Assembly (NCBI GenBank): GCA_000955785.1
Contig: JYOD01000009.1
Coordinates: 116,724-180,723 of the forward strand
Source of the DNA: Burkholderiaceae bacterium 16
GTDB taxonomy: Bacteria > Pseudomonadota > Gammaproteobacteria > Burkholderiales > Burkholderiaceae
DNA length: 64,000 nt
Direction of reading: 5' to 3'
In this document: piece after piece, positions 1 to 8,347 of the stretch
How positions within the stretch are numbered: position 1 is the first letter of the stretch
Layout of the letters: every line of letters begins with the position of its first letter
Notes under the pieces: model-generated
What the model saw: only the letters and a program-made list of their open reading frames with translations
Databases searched by the model: none
Told to the model about the DNA's origin: nothing
Position numbers and translations under genes: made by a program

Positions 1-570
1 TCCCTCGAAAACCGCGCGCGCGGCTTCGATGCCGTCGAACCAGATGCGCAGCGGATCGGGCCAGTGCACGGCGCTCTCGGCAACGACCTCATACGGTAGC
101 AGGCTGGGCAACCAGGGCTGCCGGCAGATGTACTCCCAGAAGGCGCGCAATTGCTCGACCCTGCGCTCGGGCGCATTGCCTGCAATCACCGCGGCATTCA
201 GCGCGCCGATCGAGATGCCTGCCACCCAGTTCGGCTGGATGCCGCCTTCCGCCAGGCCCTGATACACACCCGCCTGATAGGAACCGAGCGCGCCGCCGCC
301 TTGCAGCACCAGCGCCCTGACGGTGTATTCGTGGTGAACCGGCCGCTTGCTGCCGGCGCCTTGCGGCTCAAGGTCCGGCGGCGCGCAGCCGCCGGGCGGC
401 AGGAGGTTTGGCTCCGGCGGGTCCAGCGCTTCGCTCTTGCGCGCCTCGCGCTTGATCGCCGGCGCTGCGGGGTCCGCCACAACGGCCGCCGCTGCGCTCT
501 TCACGGCCGCCTTCGGCGCGCTCGCTCTTGGTACTGCCTGATCCTGCTTTTGCCGACGTCCGCCTGCCAC
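1..570 (-). CDS. Patatin-like phospholipase family protein (5' part, cut by window edge)
   Basis: Only the first 190 codons are inside the window. The protein has a Lys/Ala/Pro-rich N-terminal tail of about 65 residues. Then comes the patatin core: the glycine-rich oxyanion loop GGGALGSYQAG and, about 30 residues later, the nucleophile elbow GISIG (GxSxG serine). The start is GTG at 570, preceded by a strong AAGGAGG Shine-Dalgarno; no ATG gives this frame. Patatin-like enzymes are Ser/Asp lipid acyl hydrolases; the catalytic Asp lies beyond the window. It follows the 3-hydroxybutyrate dehydrogenase and acetoacetate decarboxylase genes on the same strand, which suggests an operon linked to PHB or lipid turnover. 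That role is inferred. The substrate is unknown. Confidence 0.85.
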   Translation of the reverse strand, partial: MAGGRRQKQDQAVPRASAPKAAVKSAAAAVVADPAAPAIKREARKSEALDPPEPNLLPPGGCAPPDLEPQGAGSKRPVHHEYTVRALVLQGGGALGSYQAGVYQGLAEGGIQPNWVAGISIGALNAAVIAGNAPERRVEQLRAFWEYICRQPWLPSLLPYEVVAESAVHWPDPLRIWFDGIEAARAVFEG

Positions 571-685
571 GACCCCTCCTTGATTGCTTTGCTTAACAAC
601 GTTGCCTTCAGCCATGCCGGCCGGGCGGCAGTGCCGTGGCGCAACGGCGCCCGGCCATCCCGCCGCACAGCCGTTGCCTTGCCGC

Positions 686-1468
686 TTACTGCATGTACCA
701 GCCGTGGCTCACGATAAACGACTGCCCCGTCAAGGCCGCCGACGGAAACGCACACAGGAACAGCGCGGTCTGCGCCACGTCGTCCACAGTGGTGAAGACG
801 CCGTCCACCGTGCCACCCAGCATGACGCGGCGGATGACGTCTTCTTCGCTGATGCCGAGCTCCTTGGCCTGTTCGGGAATCTGCTTGTCCACCAGCGGCG
901 TACGCACGAAACCCGGGCAGATCACGTGCGAGCGCACGTTGTACTCCGCGCCCTCCTTCGCGAGCACACGCGCCAGGCCCAGCAGCGCGTGCTTGGCGGC
1001 CACGTAGGCCGATTTCAGCGGCGAGGCCTCGTGCGAATGCACCGACCCCATATAGATCACGGTGCCGCCGCGCTTGTCCTGGTACATGTACTTGAGCGCG
1101 GCCTTGGTGGTGAGAAAGGCGCCGTCGAGATGGATGGCCTGCATCTTCTTCCAGTCGGAGAAGGCGTAGTTCTGGATCGGGTTGACGATCTGGATGCCGG
1201 CGTTGGAAACGAGGATGTCGATGCCGCCAAACGCTTTGGCGACCGCGTCGGTTGCATTGTTGACGGCGTCTTCGCTGGTCACGTCCATGGCCACGGCGAT
1301 AGCGCGCCCGCCTGCTGCCTCGATATCGGCGGCGGCCTTCTGCGCCGCCTCGAGGTTCAGGTCGGCGATGGCCACCGCTGCGCCTTCCTTGGCCAGCAAA
1401 TCAGCGATAGCCTTGCCAATGCCGCTGGCGGCGCCGGTAACGATGGCGGATTTTCCCTGGAGCTTCAT
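686..1468 (-). CDS. bdhA: 3-hydroxybutyrate dehydrogenase (SDR family)
   Basis: Predicted to oxidise D-3-hydroxybutyrate to acetoacetate with NAD+ in the cytoplasm. The 260-residue protein is a classical short-chain dehydrogenase: nucleotide loop TGAASGIG at residues 11-18, NAG at 89-91, and the catalytic set Ser142, Tyr155, Lys159 (YVAAK). The C-terminus SHGWYMQ is typical of bacterial 3-hydroxybutyrate dehydrogenases. I chose ATG 1468 because GGGAGG lies 5 nt upstream and the fold begins directly after it; the frame stays open further upstream but looks non-coding. It sits between acetoacetate decarboxylase (upstream) and a patatin gene (downstream), fitting a ketone-body/PHB degradation operon. 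A general SDR role is the alternative. Confidence 0.9.
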   Translation of the reverse strand: MKLQGKSAIVTGAASGIGKAIADLLAKEGAAVAIADLNLEAAQKAAADIEAAGGRAIAVAMDVTSEDAVNNATDAVAKAFGGIDILVSNAGIQIVNPIQNYAFSDWKKMQAIHLDGAFLTTKAALKYMYQDKRGGTVIYMGSVHSHEASPLKSAYVAAKHALLGLARVLAKEGAEYNVRSHVICPGFVRTPLVDKQIPEQAKELGISEEDVIRRVMLGGTVDGVFTTVDDVAQTALFLCAFPSAALTGQSFIVSHGWYMQ

Positions 1469-1562
1469 GACGTACCTCCCTTGCGGATGATGCGGGTGGA
1501 TCGGGCTGACCGGATTGACCGCATGGGTCGAGCCGATGCAGACCGATGTGGATGCAGGCCGT

Positions 1563-2303
1563 TCAGGCCAGATAGTCGAACACCACCTCGCCCAGCCCGA
1601 GGGTGAGGTCGGCAACGTAATGCTTGGCACCAATGACTTCCAGCACCGGCAGGCCGGCTACCGGCGCCAGCGCATGTGGGAACAGCGACAGTGCCGCGGG
1701 CCCGGTCCAGGCGCCTTTCATTGACACGTCCTTGAGGAAGTAGCAGACCAGTTCGCAAATGCGCGGGGTGCCATCCACGTGGGGAATGACCTTGAGCAGA
1801 TAGTTGGGCGTGGTGGAAAGCACCACCCCCAACGCGGCCGCATCGAGCTCGCGATGCTTGTAGCCCATGGTGCCGGTGGCCACGCGCACCGGACCGTAAT
1901 CAAGCGTGCCGACCAGGGTATCCGTTTGGACGGCCAGCTGCGGGGTGGCGAGCTTCTTCGGGAAGCCCCATAGCTCGCGCCCGCCCGCCAGTGGCGGAAG
2001 GTCGTCGAGGTACATGGCGTGGGTGTAGTTGCCGGGCTTGCCCTGGTAGGTGACGGGAATCACCTGGCCCGATTCGGTGTAGTCGCCGAAGCCGGTGGAG
2101 TCCGGCATGCGGATGAATTCGTAATTGACCACCGCATCGGCGATCTCCAGGGGTTCCGGCACCACGGCGCGCAGGAGCCCGGGATCGGTGCGGTAGGAGA
2201 TGATGAAGAATTCCCGATGGATGAAGCGGTATGGCCCCATCGGATAGGCCGGACTGGTGAGCGGCATGGCGAATGCCTGCTCGCGGATCGTCTTGATGTC
2301 CAT
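1563..2303 (-). CDS. adc: Acetoacetate decarboxylase
   Basis: Decarboxylates acetoacetate to acetone and CO2 through a Schiff base. The 246-residue length matches the family. The active-site segment [11 protein letters not shown] carries the adjacent lysines K116 (Schiff base) and K117 (lowers its pKa), equivalent to K115/K116 of the clostridial enzyme. The ES dipeptide near residue 78 and the conserved RAVVPEPLE segment are also present. AGGAGG lies about 10 nt before the ATG. It is the first gene of a minus-strand group with 3-hydroxybutyrate dehydrogenase and a patatin, so the product of the next enzyme is its substrate. Some Adc-like proteins act on other keto acids, so the exact substrate is inferred. 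Confidence 0.9.
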   Translation of the reverse strand: MDIKTIREQAFAMPLTSPAYPMGPYRFIHREFFIISYRTDPGLLRAVVPEPLEIADAVVNYEFIRMPDSTGFGDYTESGQVIPVTYQGKPGNYTHAMYLDDLPPLAGGRELWGFPKKLATPQLAVQTDTLVGTLDYGPVRVATGTMGYKHRELDAAALGVVLSTTPNYLLKVIPHVDGTPRICELVCYFLKDVSMKGAWTGPAALSLFPHALAPVAGLPVLEVIGAKHYVADLTLGLGEVVFDYLA

Positions 2304-2477
2304 CGCCAGCTAACCTCCTGAGAGACGCTGCGTCGCCTTGCCGGGCGGCAAGGCGAATTGCTGGCGGCCGGGCTGGCCAGCCAGCTAGATCAGTCAGACC
2401 GGCGTCTTTCCTGCGCGGTTCCCGTCATCTGCTGCAATGCGACAAACCTTTGCACGCAACAGGCAACAGGTTCCAGA

Positions 2478-3167
2478 CTATACGCCGTAACGCTGCCGAT
2501 AGGCAGCCACTGCCTCGCGCGAGCCGCCCAGCGCGGGATCCTGCGAAGCATCCAGGTAGGCCAGCAGGTCGGTCAGGCTGGCGATCGAGATCACCGGCAC
2601 GCCATATTCGCGCTGCACATCCTGCACCGCGGAATGCGTCCCCACCTGGTCCGCGGTGCCGCTCTTTTCCATGCGGTCCAGTGCGATCAGCACGGCGGCG
2701 GGCTCCGCACCCGCGGCGCGGATCATCGCCATCGATTCGCGCACCGAGGTGCCGGCGGAGATCACATCGTCGATGATCACGACCTTGCCCTGCAGCTTGG
2801 CGCCCACCAGGGTGCCGCCCTCGCCGTGGTCCTTGGCTTCCTTGCGGTTGTAGGCGAAGCCGACATCACGTCCGAGACCGGACAGCGCAACCGCCGTGGC
2901 GGACGCCAGCGTGATGCCCTTGTAGGCTGGCCCGAACAGCACGTCGAACTCCAAACCGGAGGCCAGCAGGGTTTTCGCATAGAATTGCGCCACTTGGCCC
3001 AGCATCGCGCCCTGGTTGAACAGGCCCGCGTTGAAGAAATACGGCGACTTGCGGCCCGCTTTGGTCACGAATTCGCCGAAGGACAGCACGCCGGCGTCCA
3101 GCGCGAAGCGGATGAAGGTCTGGCTCAGGTCGCCAGCGCCGGGCTGCGTCGTCGTCTGGTGCGTCAT
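2478..3167 (-). CDS. pyrE: Orotate phosphoribosyltransferase
   Basis: Transfers orotate onto PRPP to make orotidine 5'-phosphate in de novo pyrimidine synthesis. The 229-residue protein has the PRPP-binding motif [13 protein letters not shown] at residues 129-141. It also has the N-terminal [14 protein letters not shown] segment and the flexible-loop region [12 protein letters not shown], all diagnostic for PyrE. It is divergent from the exonuclease III gene, with only 30 bp between the two start codons, so their promoters must lie within or overlap the neighbouring coding ends. No attenuator is visible in that short gap. Confidence 0.96.
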   Translation of the reverse strand: MTHQTTTQPGAGDLSQTFIRFALDAGVLSFGEFVTKAGRKSPYFFNAGLFNQGAMLGQVAQFYAKTLLASGLEFDVLFGPAYKGITLASATAVALSGLGRDVGFAYNRKEAKDHGEGGTLVGAKLQGKVVIIDDVISAGTSVRESMAMIRAAGAEPAAVLIALDRMEKSGTADQVGTHSAVQDVQREYGVPVISIASLTDLLAYLDASQDPALGGSREAVAAYRQRYGV

Positions 3168-3197
3168 CTTTTCTCTCTGATTTCAAAATTTCCCGAG

Positions 3198-3974
3198 ATG
3201 TTACGGATTATCAGCGCCAACCTCAACGGCATCCGCTCCGCGGCCAAGAAAGGCTTTTTCGAATGGATGGGCAAGCAGGACGCCGACATGGTCTGCGTCC
3301 AGGAGCTCAAGGCGCAGGCTGCCGACATGACGGAAGCGTTCCTGGCGCCACATGGCTACCACGGCTACTTCCATTATGCGGACAAAAAAGGCTATAGCGG
3401 TGTCGGCCTTTACACGCGGCACAAGCCGGAGCGCGTGATCACCGGCTTCGGCGTCCCCGAGTTCGACAACGAAGGCCGTTATGTCGAGGTGCAGTATCCA
3501 CACCTCGCTGTGATCTCGGTCTATGTGCCCTCGGGCTCCAGCGGAGAAGAACGCCAGCAGGCGAAATTCCGCTTCATGGAAGCCTTCCTGCCCCACCTGC
3601 TGCAACTCAAGGCCAGCGGCCGCGAGATCGTGCTGTGCGGTGACGTCAACATCGCGCACAAGGAAATCGACATCAAGAACTGGAAGGGCAACCTGAAGAA
3701 CTCGGGTTTCCTGCCGGAAGAGCGCAGCTGGATTGGCGAGCTGTTCGATGTGCACGGCTATGTGGACGTGTTCCGCAAGCTGGATACGCGCCCCGAGCAA
3801 TACACGTGGTGGAGCAACCGGGGCCAGGCCTACGCGAAGAACGTCGGCTGGCGCATCGATTACCACCTGGCCACGGCGAAGATCGCGGAAACGGCGCACG
3901 CCACCTCGATCTACAAGGACGAGAAGTTCAGCGATCACGCGCCGCTGTCGATCGACTACGACTTCCCGCTGTAA
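3198..3974 (+). CDS. xth: Exodeoxyribonuclease III (AP endonuclease)
   Basis: An exonuclease III/APE1-type enzyme for base excision repair: cleaves at abasic sites and trims 3' ends. The 258-residue protein shows the family motifs in order: SANLNGIRSA, VQELKAQ (metal-binding Glu), GDVNIAHKEID, WRIDYHLAT, and the C-terminal KFSDHAPLSIDY with the catalytic SDH. I set the start at ATG 3198 (MLRIISANLNG); the frame is open for another 840 nt upstream, but that stretch is antisense to pyrE and not homologous. Only a weak GAG precedes the ATG. Divergent from pyrE. Confidence 0.95.
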   Translation: MLRIISANLNGIRSAAKKGFFEWMGKQDADMVCVQELKAQAADMTEAFLAPHGYHGYFHYADKKGYSGVGLYTRHKPERVITGFGVPEFDNEGRYVEVQYPHLAVISVYVPSGSSGEERQQAKFRFMEAFLPHLLQLKASGREIVLCGDVNIAHKEIDIKNWKGNLKNSGFLPEERSWIGELFDVHGYVDVFRKLDTRPEQYTWWSNRGQAYAKNVGWRIDYHLATAKIAETAHATSIYKDEKFSDHAPLSIDYDFPL

Positions 3975-3987
3975 GCGGGCGCGCCAG

Positions 3988-4389
3988 CTACGCCGAGCGC
4001 ACCTCTTCAAGCAGCTCCGGGTGCCGCTCCAGCACCTTGAGCAGCTTGACCAGCGCCAGCGGCGGCTTGGTCTTGCCGGTTTCGTAGCGCGAGAAGGCAT
4101 TGACGCCGCCGCCGAAGATCTCGGCGGCCTCGCGCTGGTCCAGGCTCAGCTTCTTGCGCACGGCCACGATGAAGGCGGGATCGACGATGGCGGCATTGAC
4201 CTGCTTTTGGAAAGCCACCGCCGCTTCGCCGTACCGATCCGCTTGATTCGGATCCAGCACGATTTCCCCGCACGCCGGACAAAAGCCGCCCGAGACCGCG
4301 GGAACGATGACAGTTTCGCCCTTGTACGTATAAGGCACGTCGCGCGTGTCCTGCACCAGTTCCGCACCCCCGCATTCTGGACATTTCAT
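3988..4389 (-). CDS. mqsA: MqsA-type antitoxin
   Basis: Antitoxin that neutralises MqsR and represses the operon. The N-terminal zinc domain has Cys3, Cys6, Cys37 and Cys40, the same spacing as E. coli MqsA. The C-terminal XRE-type helix-turn-helix contains GGGVNAFSRYE with Asn97 and Arg101, the two residues E. coli MqsA uses to read its operator. Length is 133 aa, close to the E. coli protein. AAGGAG lies 8 nt before the ATG, and the ATG overlaps the end of mqsR by 4 nt (4386-4389), so the two are translationally coupled. The matching AACCT-N3-AGGTT palindrome lies upstream of mqsR. Confidence 0.93.
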   Translation of the reverse strand: MKCPECGGAELVQDTRDVPYTYKGETVIVPAVSGGFCPACGEIVLDPNQADRYGEAAVAFQKQVNAAIVDPAFIVAVRKKLSLDQREAAEIFGGGVNAFSRYETGKTKPPLALVKLLKVLERHPELLEEVRSA

Positions 4390-4655
4390 GGTTCCAGCTC
4401 CTTGAATGACACGACCAGCACCGCATCGGTGACCGTCACTTTCAGATACAGTGCACCGGCGGCGGTAATCGTCCGGTAAACGTCCTGCCATACCTTGTGA
4501 TCCGCGTAGGTCGTCATGCTCTTGTAAAAGTCGGCCGAAGTCAGCGAAGCAATGACGGCGATCACGTCGGCACTGTCGAATCCGAGCTTGCGACTGTGAA
4601 CGGCAGCGGAACTGGTCAGGCAAACGCGCCCTTCGATGGCCAAGGTCCTGATCAC
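4386..4655 (-). CDS. mqsR: MqsR-type mRNA interferase toxin (start uncertain)
   Basis: Ribosome-independent GCU-type mRNA interferase of the RelE-like fold. The core DFYKSMTTYADHKVWQDVYR and the C-terminus LYLKVTVTDAVLVVSFKE match E. coli MqsR nearly residue for residue, including the catalytic lysine, glutamine and tyrosine region. The only canonical start before the upstream stop is GTG 4655 (89 aa), with at best a weak AGG before it. Upstream of that GTG the same frame still encodes IEKHTPHCRLSV, clearly homologous to the E. coli N-terminus MEKRTPHTRLSQ, back to codon 4688, which is ATC. So either translation starts at ATC, or the toxin lacks its first ten or so residues and may be weakened. 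Cotranscribed with mqsA. Confidence 0.85.
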   Translation of the reverse strand: MIRTLAIEGRVCLTSSAAVHSRKLGFDSADVIAVIASLTSADFYKSMTTYADHKVWQDVYRTITAAGALYLKVTVTDAVLVVSFKELEP

Positions 4656-4691
4656 CGAGAGCCTGCAGTGAGGCGTATGTTTCTCGATCGA

Positions 4692-4719
4692 ATTTAACCT
4701 ACTAGGTTACAACTAACAA
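4692..4719 (-). promoter_or_regulatory. Predicted mqsRA promoter
   Basis: Read on the minus strand: -35 TTGTTA (4719-4714), a 16-bp spacer, and -10 TTAAAT (4697-4692). Transcription would start at about 4685-4687, at or inside the ATC codon that opens the MqsR homology. The operator lies within spacer and -10, as expected for autorepression. The -35/-10 assignment is by eye. Confidence 0.45.
4696..4708. promoter_or_regulatory. MqsA operator palindrome
   Basis: Perfect palindrome AACCT-ACT-AGGTT. E. coli MqsA binds AACCT-N2-4-AGGTT, and the DNA-reading residues Asn97/Arg101 are conserved here, so the match is specific. It overlaps the predicted mqsRA promoter. Confidence 0.8.
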
Positions 4720-4764
4720 GGGGATTTGCGATGCACCGCGGCATGCACCCTGCGACGTCCCCCT

Positions 4765-4778
4765 AACCTAGTTACAAT
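4765..4778. promoter_or_regulatory. Degenerate second operator copy over the argC promoter region
   Basis: AACCTAGTTACAAT repeats the first operator and its flank (AACCTA-CTAG-GTTACAA at 4696-4712) with four bases missing. It contains a plausible -10 hexamer TACAAT (4773-4778) for the downstream argC. No good -35 is visible. Binding by MqsA is speculative because the second half-site is incomplete. Confidence 0.35.
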
Positions 4779-4834
4779 GCTGGTTCCCATCCGATTCCGG
4801 CATGGGACCTTTCGTATTTCCGAGTGAGTCCGCC

Positions 4835-5782
4835 ATGGTTTTCAAAGTGTTCGTAGATGGTCAGGAAGGCACCACCGGTCTCCGGTTGCTCGACTATCTC
4901 TCCGGCCGTTCCGACGTGGAGCTGCTGCGTATCGCCGAAGACAAGCGCAAGGATCCGGCCGAACGAGCACGCTTTCTGAATGCCGCCGACGTCGCTTTCC
5001 TGTGCCTGCCCGATGTCGCCTCGCGCGAAGCCGTGGCGCTGGTGACCAACCCCAATACCTGCGTGATCGACGCCAGCACGGCGTTCCGCACCACCGACAG
5101 CTGGGCCTACGGCCTGCCGGAACTCACGCGCGGCCAGCGCGAGAAGATCCGCACCAGCAAGCGCATCGCGGTGCCGGGCTGCCACGCCAGCGCCTTTCTG
5201 ATGGCGGTGCGTCCGCTGGTGGAAGCCGGCGTGATGCAGGCCGACTACCCGGTCTCGGCGTTCTCGCTGACCGGCTACAGCGGCGGCGGCAAGCAGATGA
5301 TTGCCGAGTTCGAAGCCGGCGGTAACCCGAAGCTGGACAGCCCGCGTCCGTATTCGCTAGGCCTCGCGCACAAGCACCTGCCCGAGATGCGCGTGCAGGC
5401 CGGCCTGGCGCAAGCGCCGATCTTCAACCCCATCGTCGGCAACTTCCTCAAGGGCCTGGCTGTGACGGTACCGGTGTACCCGGATCGCCTGGCGCGCAAG
5501 GTCACGCCCGAGCAGATCGCGGATATCTACCGCAAGCACTACGAAGGCGAGCAGTTCGTGCGCGTGATGCCCGTGGGCGACGAAGCCAACCTCGACGGCG
5601 GCTTCTTTGACGTGCAGGGCAGCAACGACACCAACCGCGTCGACCTGTTCGTGTTCGGCTCGGCCGAGCGCATCGTTCTGATGGCGCGCCTGGACAACCT
5701 GGGCAAGGGCGCTGCCGGCGCCGCGGTGCAATGCATGAACGTGCATGTGGGCGCGGATGAAGCGACCGGCCTGAGCGCCTGA
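4835..5782 (+). CDS. argC: N-acetyl-gamma-glutamyl-phosphate reductase, short (type 2) form
   Basis: Third step of arginine synthesis: NADPH reduction of N-acetylglutamyl phosphate to the semialdehyde. The 315-residue protein has the nucleotide-binding segment [10 protein letters not shown] (residues 9-18) and the catalytic cysteine in PGCHASAFL (Cys116). The length fits the shorter type-2 ArgC group, not the 340-350 residue form. I set the start at ATG 4835 (MVFKVFVDG); an in-frame ATG at 4802 would add 11 unrelated residues. No strong Shine-Dalgarno is seen. argB lies elsewhere in the window (about 15 kb away), so the pathway genes are scattered. A strong terminator follows. Confidence 0.93.
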   Translation: MVFKVFVDGQEGTTGLRLLDYLSGRSDVELLRIAEDKRKDPAERARFLNAADVAFLCLPDVASREAVALVTNPNTCVIDASTAFRTTDSWAYGLPELTRGQREKIRTSKRIAVPGCHASAFLMAVRPLVEAGVMQADYPVSAFSLTGYSGGGKQMIAEFEAGGNPKLDSPRPYSLGLAHKHLPEMRVQAGLAQAPIFNPIVGNFLKGLAVTVPVYPDRLARKVTPEQIADIYRKHYEGEQFVRVMPVGDEANLDGGFFDVQGSNDTNRVDLFVFGSAERIVLMARLDNLGKGAAGAAVQCMNVHVGADEATGLSA

Positions 5783-5807
5783 AGCAAGCCGACGTCCGAG
5801 GGAACAA

Positions 5808-5837
5808 AAAGAGCCACCATGTGTGGCTCTTTTTTTT
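5808..5837 (+). terminator. Rho-independent terminator after argC
   Basis: AAAGAGCCAC pairs perfectly with GTGGCTCTTT (10 bp, 5-nt loop) and is followed by a run of T to 5837. It begins 25 nt after the argC stop. It may also serve the minus-strand protease gene that ends at 5912, since A residues flank the other side. Confidence 0.93.
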
Positions 5838-5911
5838 GCCTGGGGCCAAAGCGCCCGGACCAGCCCGCTCGGCATCCTCGTTCAGGATGCGGCCCGGTAC
5901 CGCCGGCGCCT

Positions 5912-6910
5912 TTACTTCTTCAGTGGCTTTTGCCGGTCGTCGTCGCCGCTGTCCATCGGCGCGCCGCCCAGGTTGGCCATATTGGCGCGGTAAGGCGGCA
6001 GCTTGCCGACGCTGGAGTCGATCGCGCGGGCATAAAGCGGCAACACGTCGGGCAGGTGCTTCTCGAGTTCGGCGATGCGGGTGCGGCCCGAGGGATGGGT
6101 GGAAAGAAACTCCGAACCTGACTGCGCCGTGGATTGGGACACCGTGCCCATTTTCTGCCACAGCGATACGGCGGCGCGCGGGTCGTAGCCGGCGCGCGCG
6201 GCGATGTCCATGCCGACCAGGTCGGCCTCGGTCTCGTCCGAGCGCGAGAACCGCAGCGTGAGCAACTGCGCCCCGGTGCCCAGCGCCATATTGCCCAGGT
6301 TGCCGAAGCCGAACAGTTGCGAAATCACGTTGGCGCCCAGGTTGGTGATCTCGGACTTGGCAGCCCGCTCGCGCGCATGCTCCTGCAGCGCGTGAGCGAT
6401 CTCGTGGCCCATCACCATGGCGACTTCGTCGTCGGTCAGCTTGAGCTGGTCGAGCAGGCCGGTGTAGAAGGCGATCTTGCCGCCCGGCATGCAGAAGGCA
6501 TTGACCTGCTTGGCATTGATCAGGTTGACCTCCCACTTCCATTGCTTCGCGCGCTCGTTCCAGCGCGTGGTCTGCGGCAGGATGCGCCTGGCGATGGCGC
6601 GCAGCCGCTGCAACTGCGAATTGTTGTCGCCGACCAGCGTCTTCTTGGCCTGTGCCTCCCCCTTGATCTGCTCGTACTCCTGCGAGGCCTGCTGCTCGAT
6701 GACCTCCACCGGCACGATCTGGCGGATGGACGCCCCACCGCGTTGCACGCGGATGCCCTCGTCCGCGTCCTGTGGCTGCGCCTGGCCCTGGGCCTGTGCC
6801 ACTCCCATGCCAAGCGTGGCACTGGCAGCCAGCGCCAGCGCGGCCAGTTGCCGCGGCAACGCAATCCCGGCCCGCTGGTGGCGGTTCTGACAACGCTGGC
6901 GATCGGACAT
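5912..6910 (-). CDS. M48-family zinc metalloprotease, exported
   Basis: Periplasmic or membrane-attached peptidase of the M48 (LoiP/BepA/Oma1-like) family, probably in envelope protein quality control. The 332-residue protein starts with an Arg-rich n-region and a hydrophobic stretch ending AQA near residue 40 (signal peptide). The zinc site is HEIAH (169-173), with the third ligand in ETEAD (226-230). The STHPSGRTRIAEL segment near the C-terminus is typical of the family. ATG 6910 was chosen because GAGGAAT lies 7 nt upstream; the frame is open to 7069 but has no ribosome site there. Divergent from ampG. No TPR domain is visible, unlike BepA. Confidence 0.88.
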   Translation of the reverse strand: MSDRQRCQNRHQRAGIALPRQLAALALAASATLGMGVAQAQGQAQPQDADEGIRVQRGGASIRQIVPVEVIEQQASQEYEQIKGEAQAKKTLVGDNNSQLQRLRAIARRILPQTTRWNERAKQWKWEVNLINAKQVNAFCMPGGKIAFYTGLLDQLKLTDDEVAMVMGHEIAHALQEHARERAAKSEITNLGANVISQLFGFGNLGNMALGTGAQLLTLRFSRSDETEADLVGMDIAARAGYDPRAAVSLWQKMGTVSQSTAQSGSEFLSTHPSGRTRIAELEKHLPDVLPLYARAIDSSVGKLPPYRANMANLGGAPMDSGDDDRQKPLKK

Positions 6911-7067
6911 GGCGATTCCTCGGATGCGGTTTTCGGCAAGCAGGGCGCTGAAGGATTGGCGCGGCCAGGGCACCGCACGGACCCGGCGCATCCCGCTCAC
7001 CAGGCCTGTGCTGACGGTAATGCAATAATACACGGCGCCTTGCCCCGCCTGATTGCCATCCTGATTC

Positions 7068-8324
7068 ATGACCTTCCAAGACTATCTCGACATTTTCCGC
7101 AATCGCCGCATTGGCGCCATGCTCACGCTGGGCTTCGCTTCCGGGCTGCCGCTGGCGCTCACGTCCGGCACCTTGCAGGCCTGGATGACGGTGGAAGGCC
7201 TGGACCTCAAGACCATCGGCTTCTTCTCGCTGGTGGGCCAGGCTTATATCTTCAAGTTCCTGTGGGCGCCGCTGATGGACCGCTACACGCTGCCGTTGCT
7301 GGGCCGGCGCCGCGGCTGGCTGCTGGTGACCCAGCTCGGCCTGGTGCTCGGCATCGCGGGCATGGCCTTCTGTCCGCCGCACGAGGCGCTGTGGACGCTG
7401 GCGGCGCTGGCCACGCTGGTAGCCTTCCTGTCGGCGTCCCAGGACATCGTGTTCGACGCCTACAGCACCGACGTGCTGCGTGCGCCCGAGCGTGGCGTGG
7501 GGGCGGCGGTCAAGGTGCTGGGCTACCGGCTGGCGATGCTGGTGTCGGGCGGGCTGGCGCTGTGGCTGGCCGACCGCGTGATGGGCTGGCAGCAGATGTA
7601 CATCCTGATGGCGGGCCTGATGGGCATCGGCATCTTCAGCCTGCTGTGGGCACCCGAGGCGGAATCCCCGGCGCGCACGCCGCGCTCCATGGAGGAAGCG
7701 ATTCTGGGCCCGCTGCGCGACTTCTTCTCGCGCCCCGGCGCCTGGTGGCTGCTGCTGCTGATCGTGCTCTACAAACTGGGCGATGCGTTTGCCGGCAGCC
7801 TCTCCACCACCTTCCTGATCCGCGGCGTGGGTTTTTCGGCCGGCGAAGTCGGCCTGGTCAACAAGACGCTGGGACTGGCCGCCACCATCGTGGGCGCGCT
7901 GTTCGGCGGCACGCTGATGGTGCGCCTGGGGTTGTACCGCTCCCTGATGCTGTTCGGCATCCTGCAGGCGGTATCCAACCTGGGCTACTGGATCCTGGCG
8001 GTGACGCCGCAGCACCTGTGGACCATGGGCGCCACCATCGCGGTGGAGAACCTCTGCGGCGGCATGGGCACGGCGGCCTTCGTGGCGCTGCTGATGACGC
8101 TGTGCAACCGCTCGTTCTCGGCCACCCAGTACGCGCTGCTGTCGGCGCTGGCCTCGGTCGGGCGCGTCTATGTGGGCCCCAGCTCGGGCTATCTGGTGGA
8201 GGCCTTCGGCTGGCCCGCGTTCTACCTCAGCACCGTGGTGGTGGCGCTGCCCGGCGTGGCGCTGCTATGGGCGATGCGCCACACCGTGCACCGCTACGAG
8301 GCGCAGGCCCGCGCCGCGGCCTGA
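7068..8324 (+). CDS. ampG: AmpG-family muropeptide MFS transporter
   Basis: Inner-membrane importer of anhydro-muropeptides for peptidoglycan recycling, and hence an input to beta-lactamase induction where AmpR/AmpC exist. The 418-residue protein is hydrophobic throughout, with about 12 membrane segments. It shows the AmpG-type N-terminus (FASGLPLALTSGTLQAWM), the loop FLWAPLMDRYTLPLLGRRRGW, and ASQDIVFDAYSTDVL. ATG 7068 is divergent from the M48 protease gene, with about 157 bp between starts. No AmpR or AmpC gene is visible in the window. Confidence 0.88.
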   Translation: MTFQDYLDIFRNRRIGAMLTLGFASGLPLALTSGTLQAWMTVEGLDLKTIGFFSLVGQAYIFKFLWAPLMDRYTLPLLGRRRGWLLVTQLGLVLGIAGMAFCPPHEALWTLAALATLVAFLSASQDIVFDAYSTDVLRAPERGVGAAVKVLGYRLAMLVSGGLALWLADRVMGWQQMYILMAGLMGIGIFSLLWAPEAESPARTPRSMEEAILGPLRDFFSRPGAWWLLLLIVLYKLGDAFAGSLSTTFLIRGVGFSAGEVGLVNKTLGLAATIVGALFGGTLMVRLGLYRSLMLFGILQAVSNLGYWILAVTPQHLWTMGATIAVENLCGGMGTAAFVALLMTLCNRSFSATQYALLSALASVGRVYVGPSSGYLVEAFGWPAFYLSTVVVALPGVALLWAMRHTVHRYEAQARAAA

Positions 8325-8347
8325 GACCAGGTAGCGCGCGCTTACTC

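Noticed and set aside
2358..3197. N-terminal extension of exonuclease III by 280 codons
   Set aside because: The extension is antisense to pyrE and the enzyme family begins at MLRIISANLNG.
5502..8015. An 837-codon open frame on the minus strand
   Set aside because: It runs antisense to ampG and out of frame with the M48 gene; the translation is Arg/Ala/Gln-rich with no domain. Long shadow frames are expected at this GC content.
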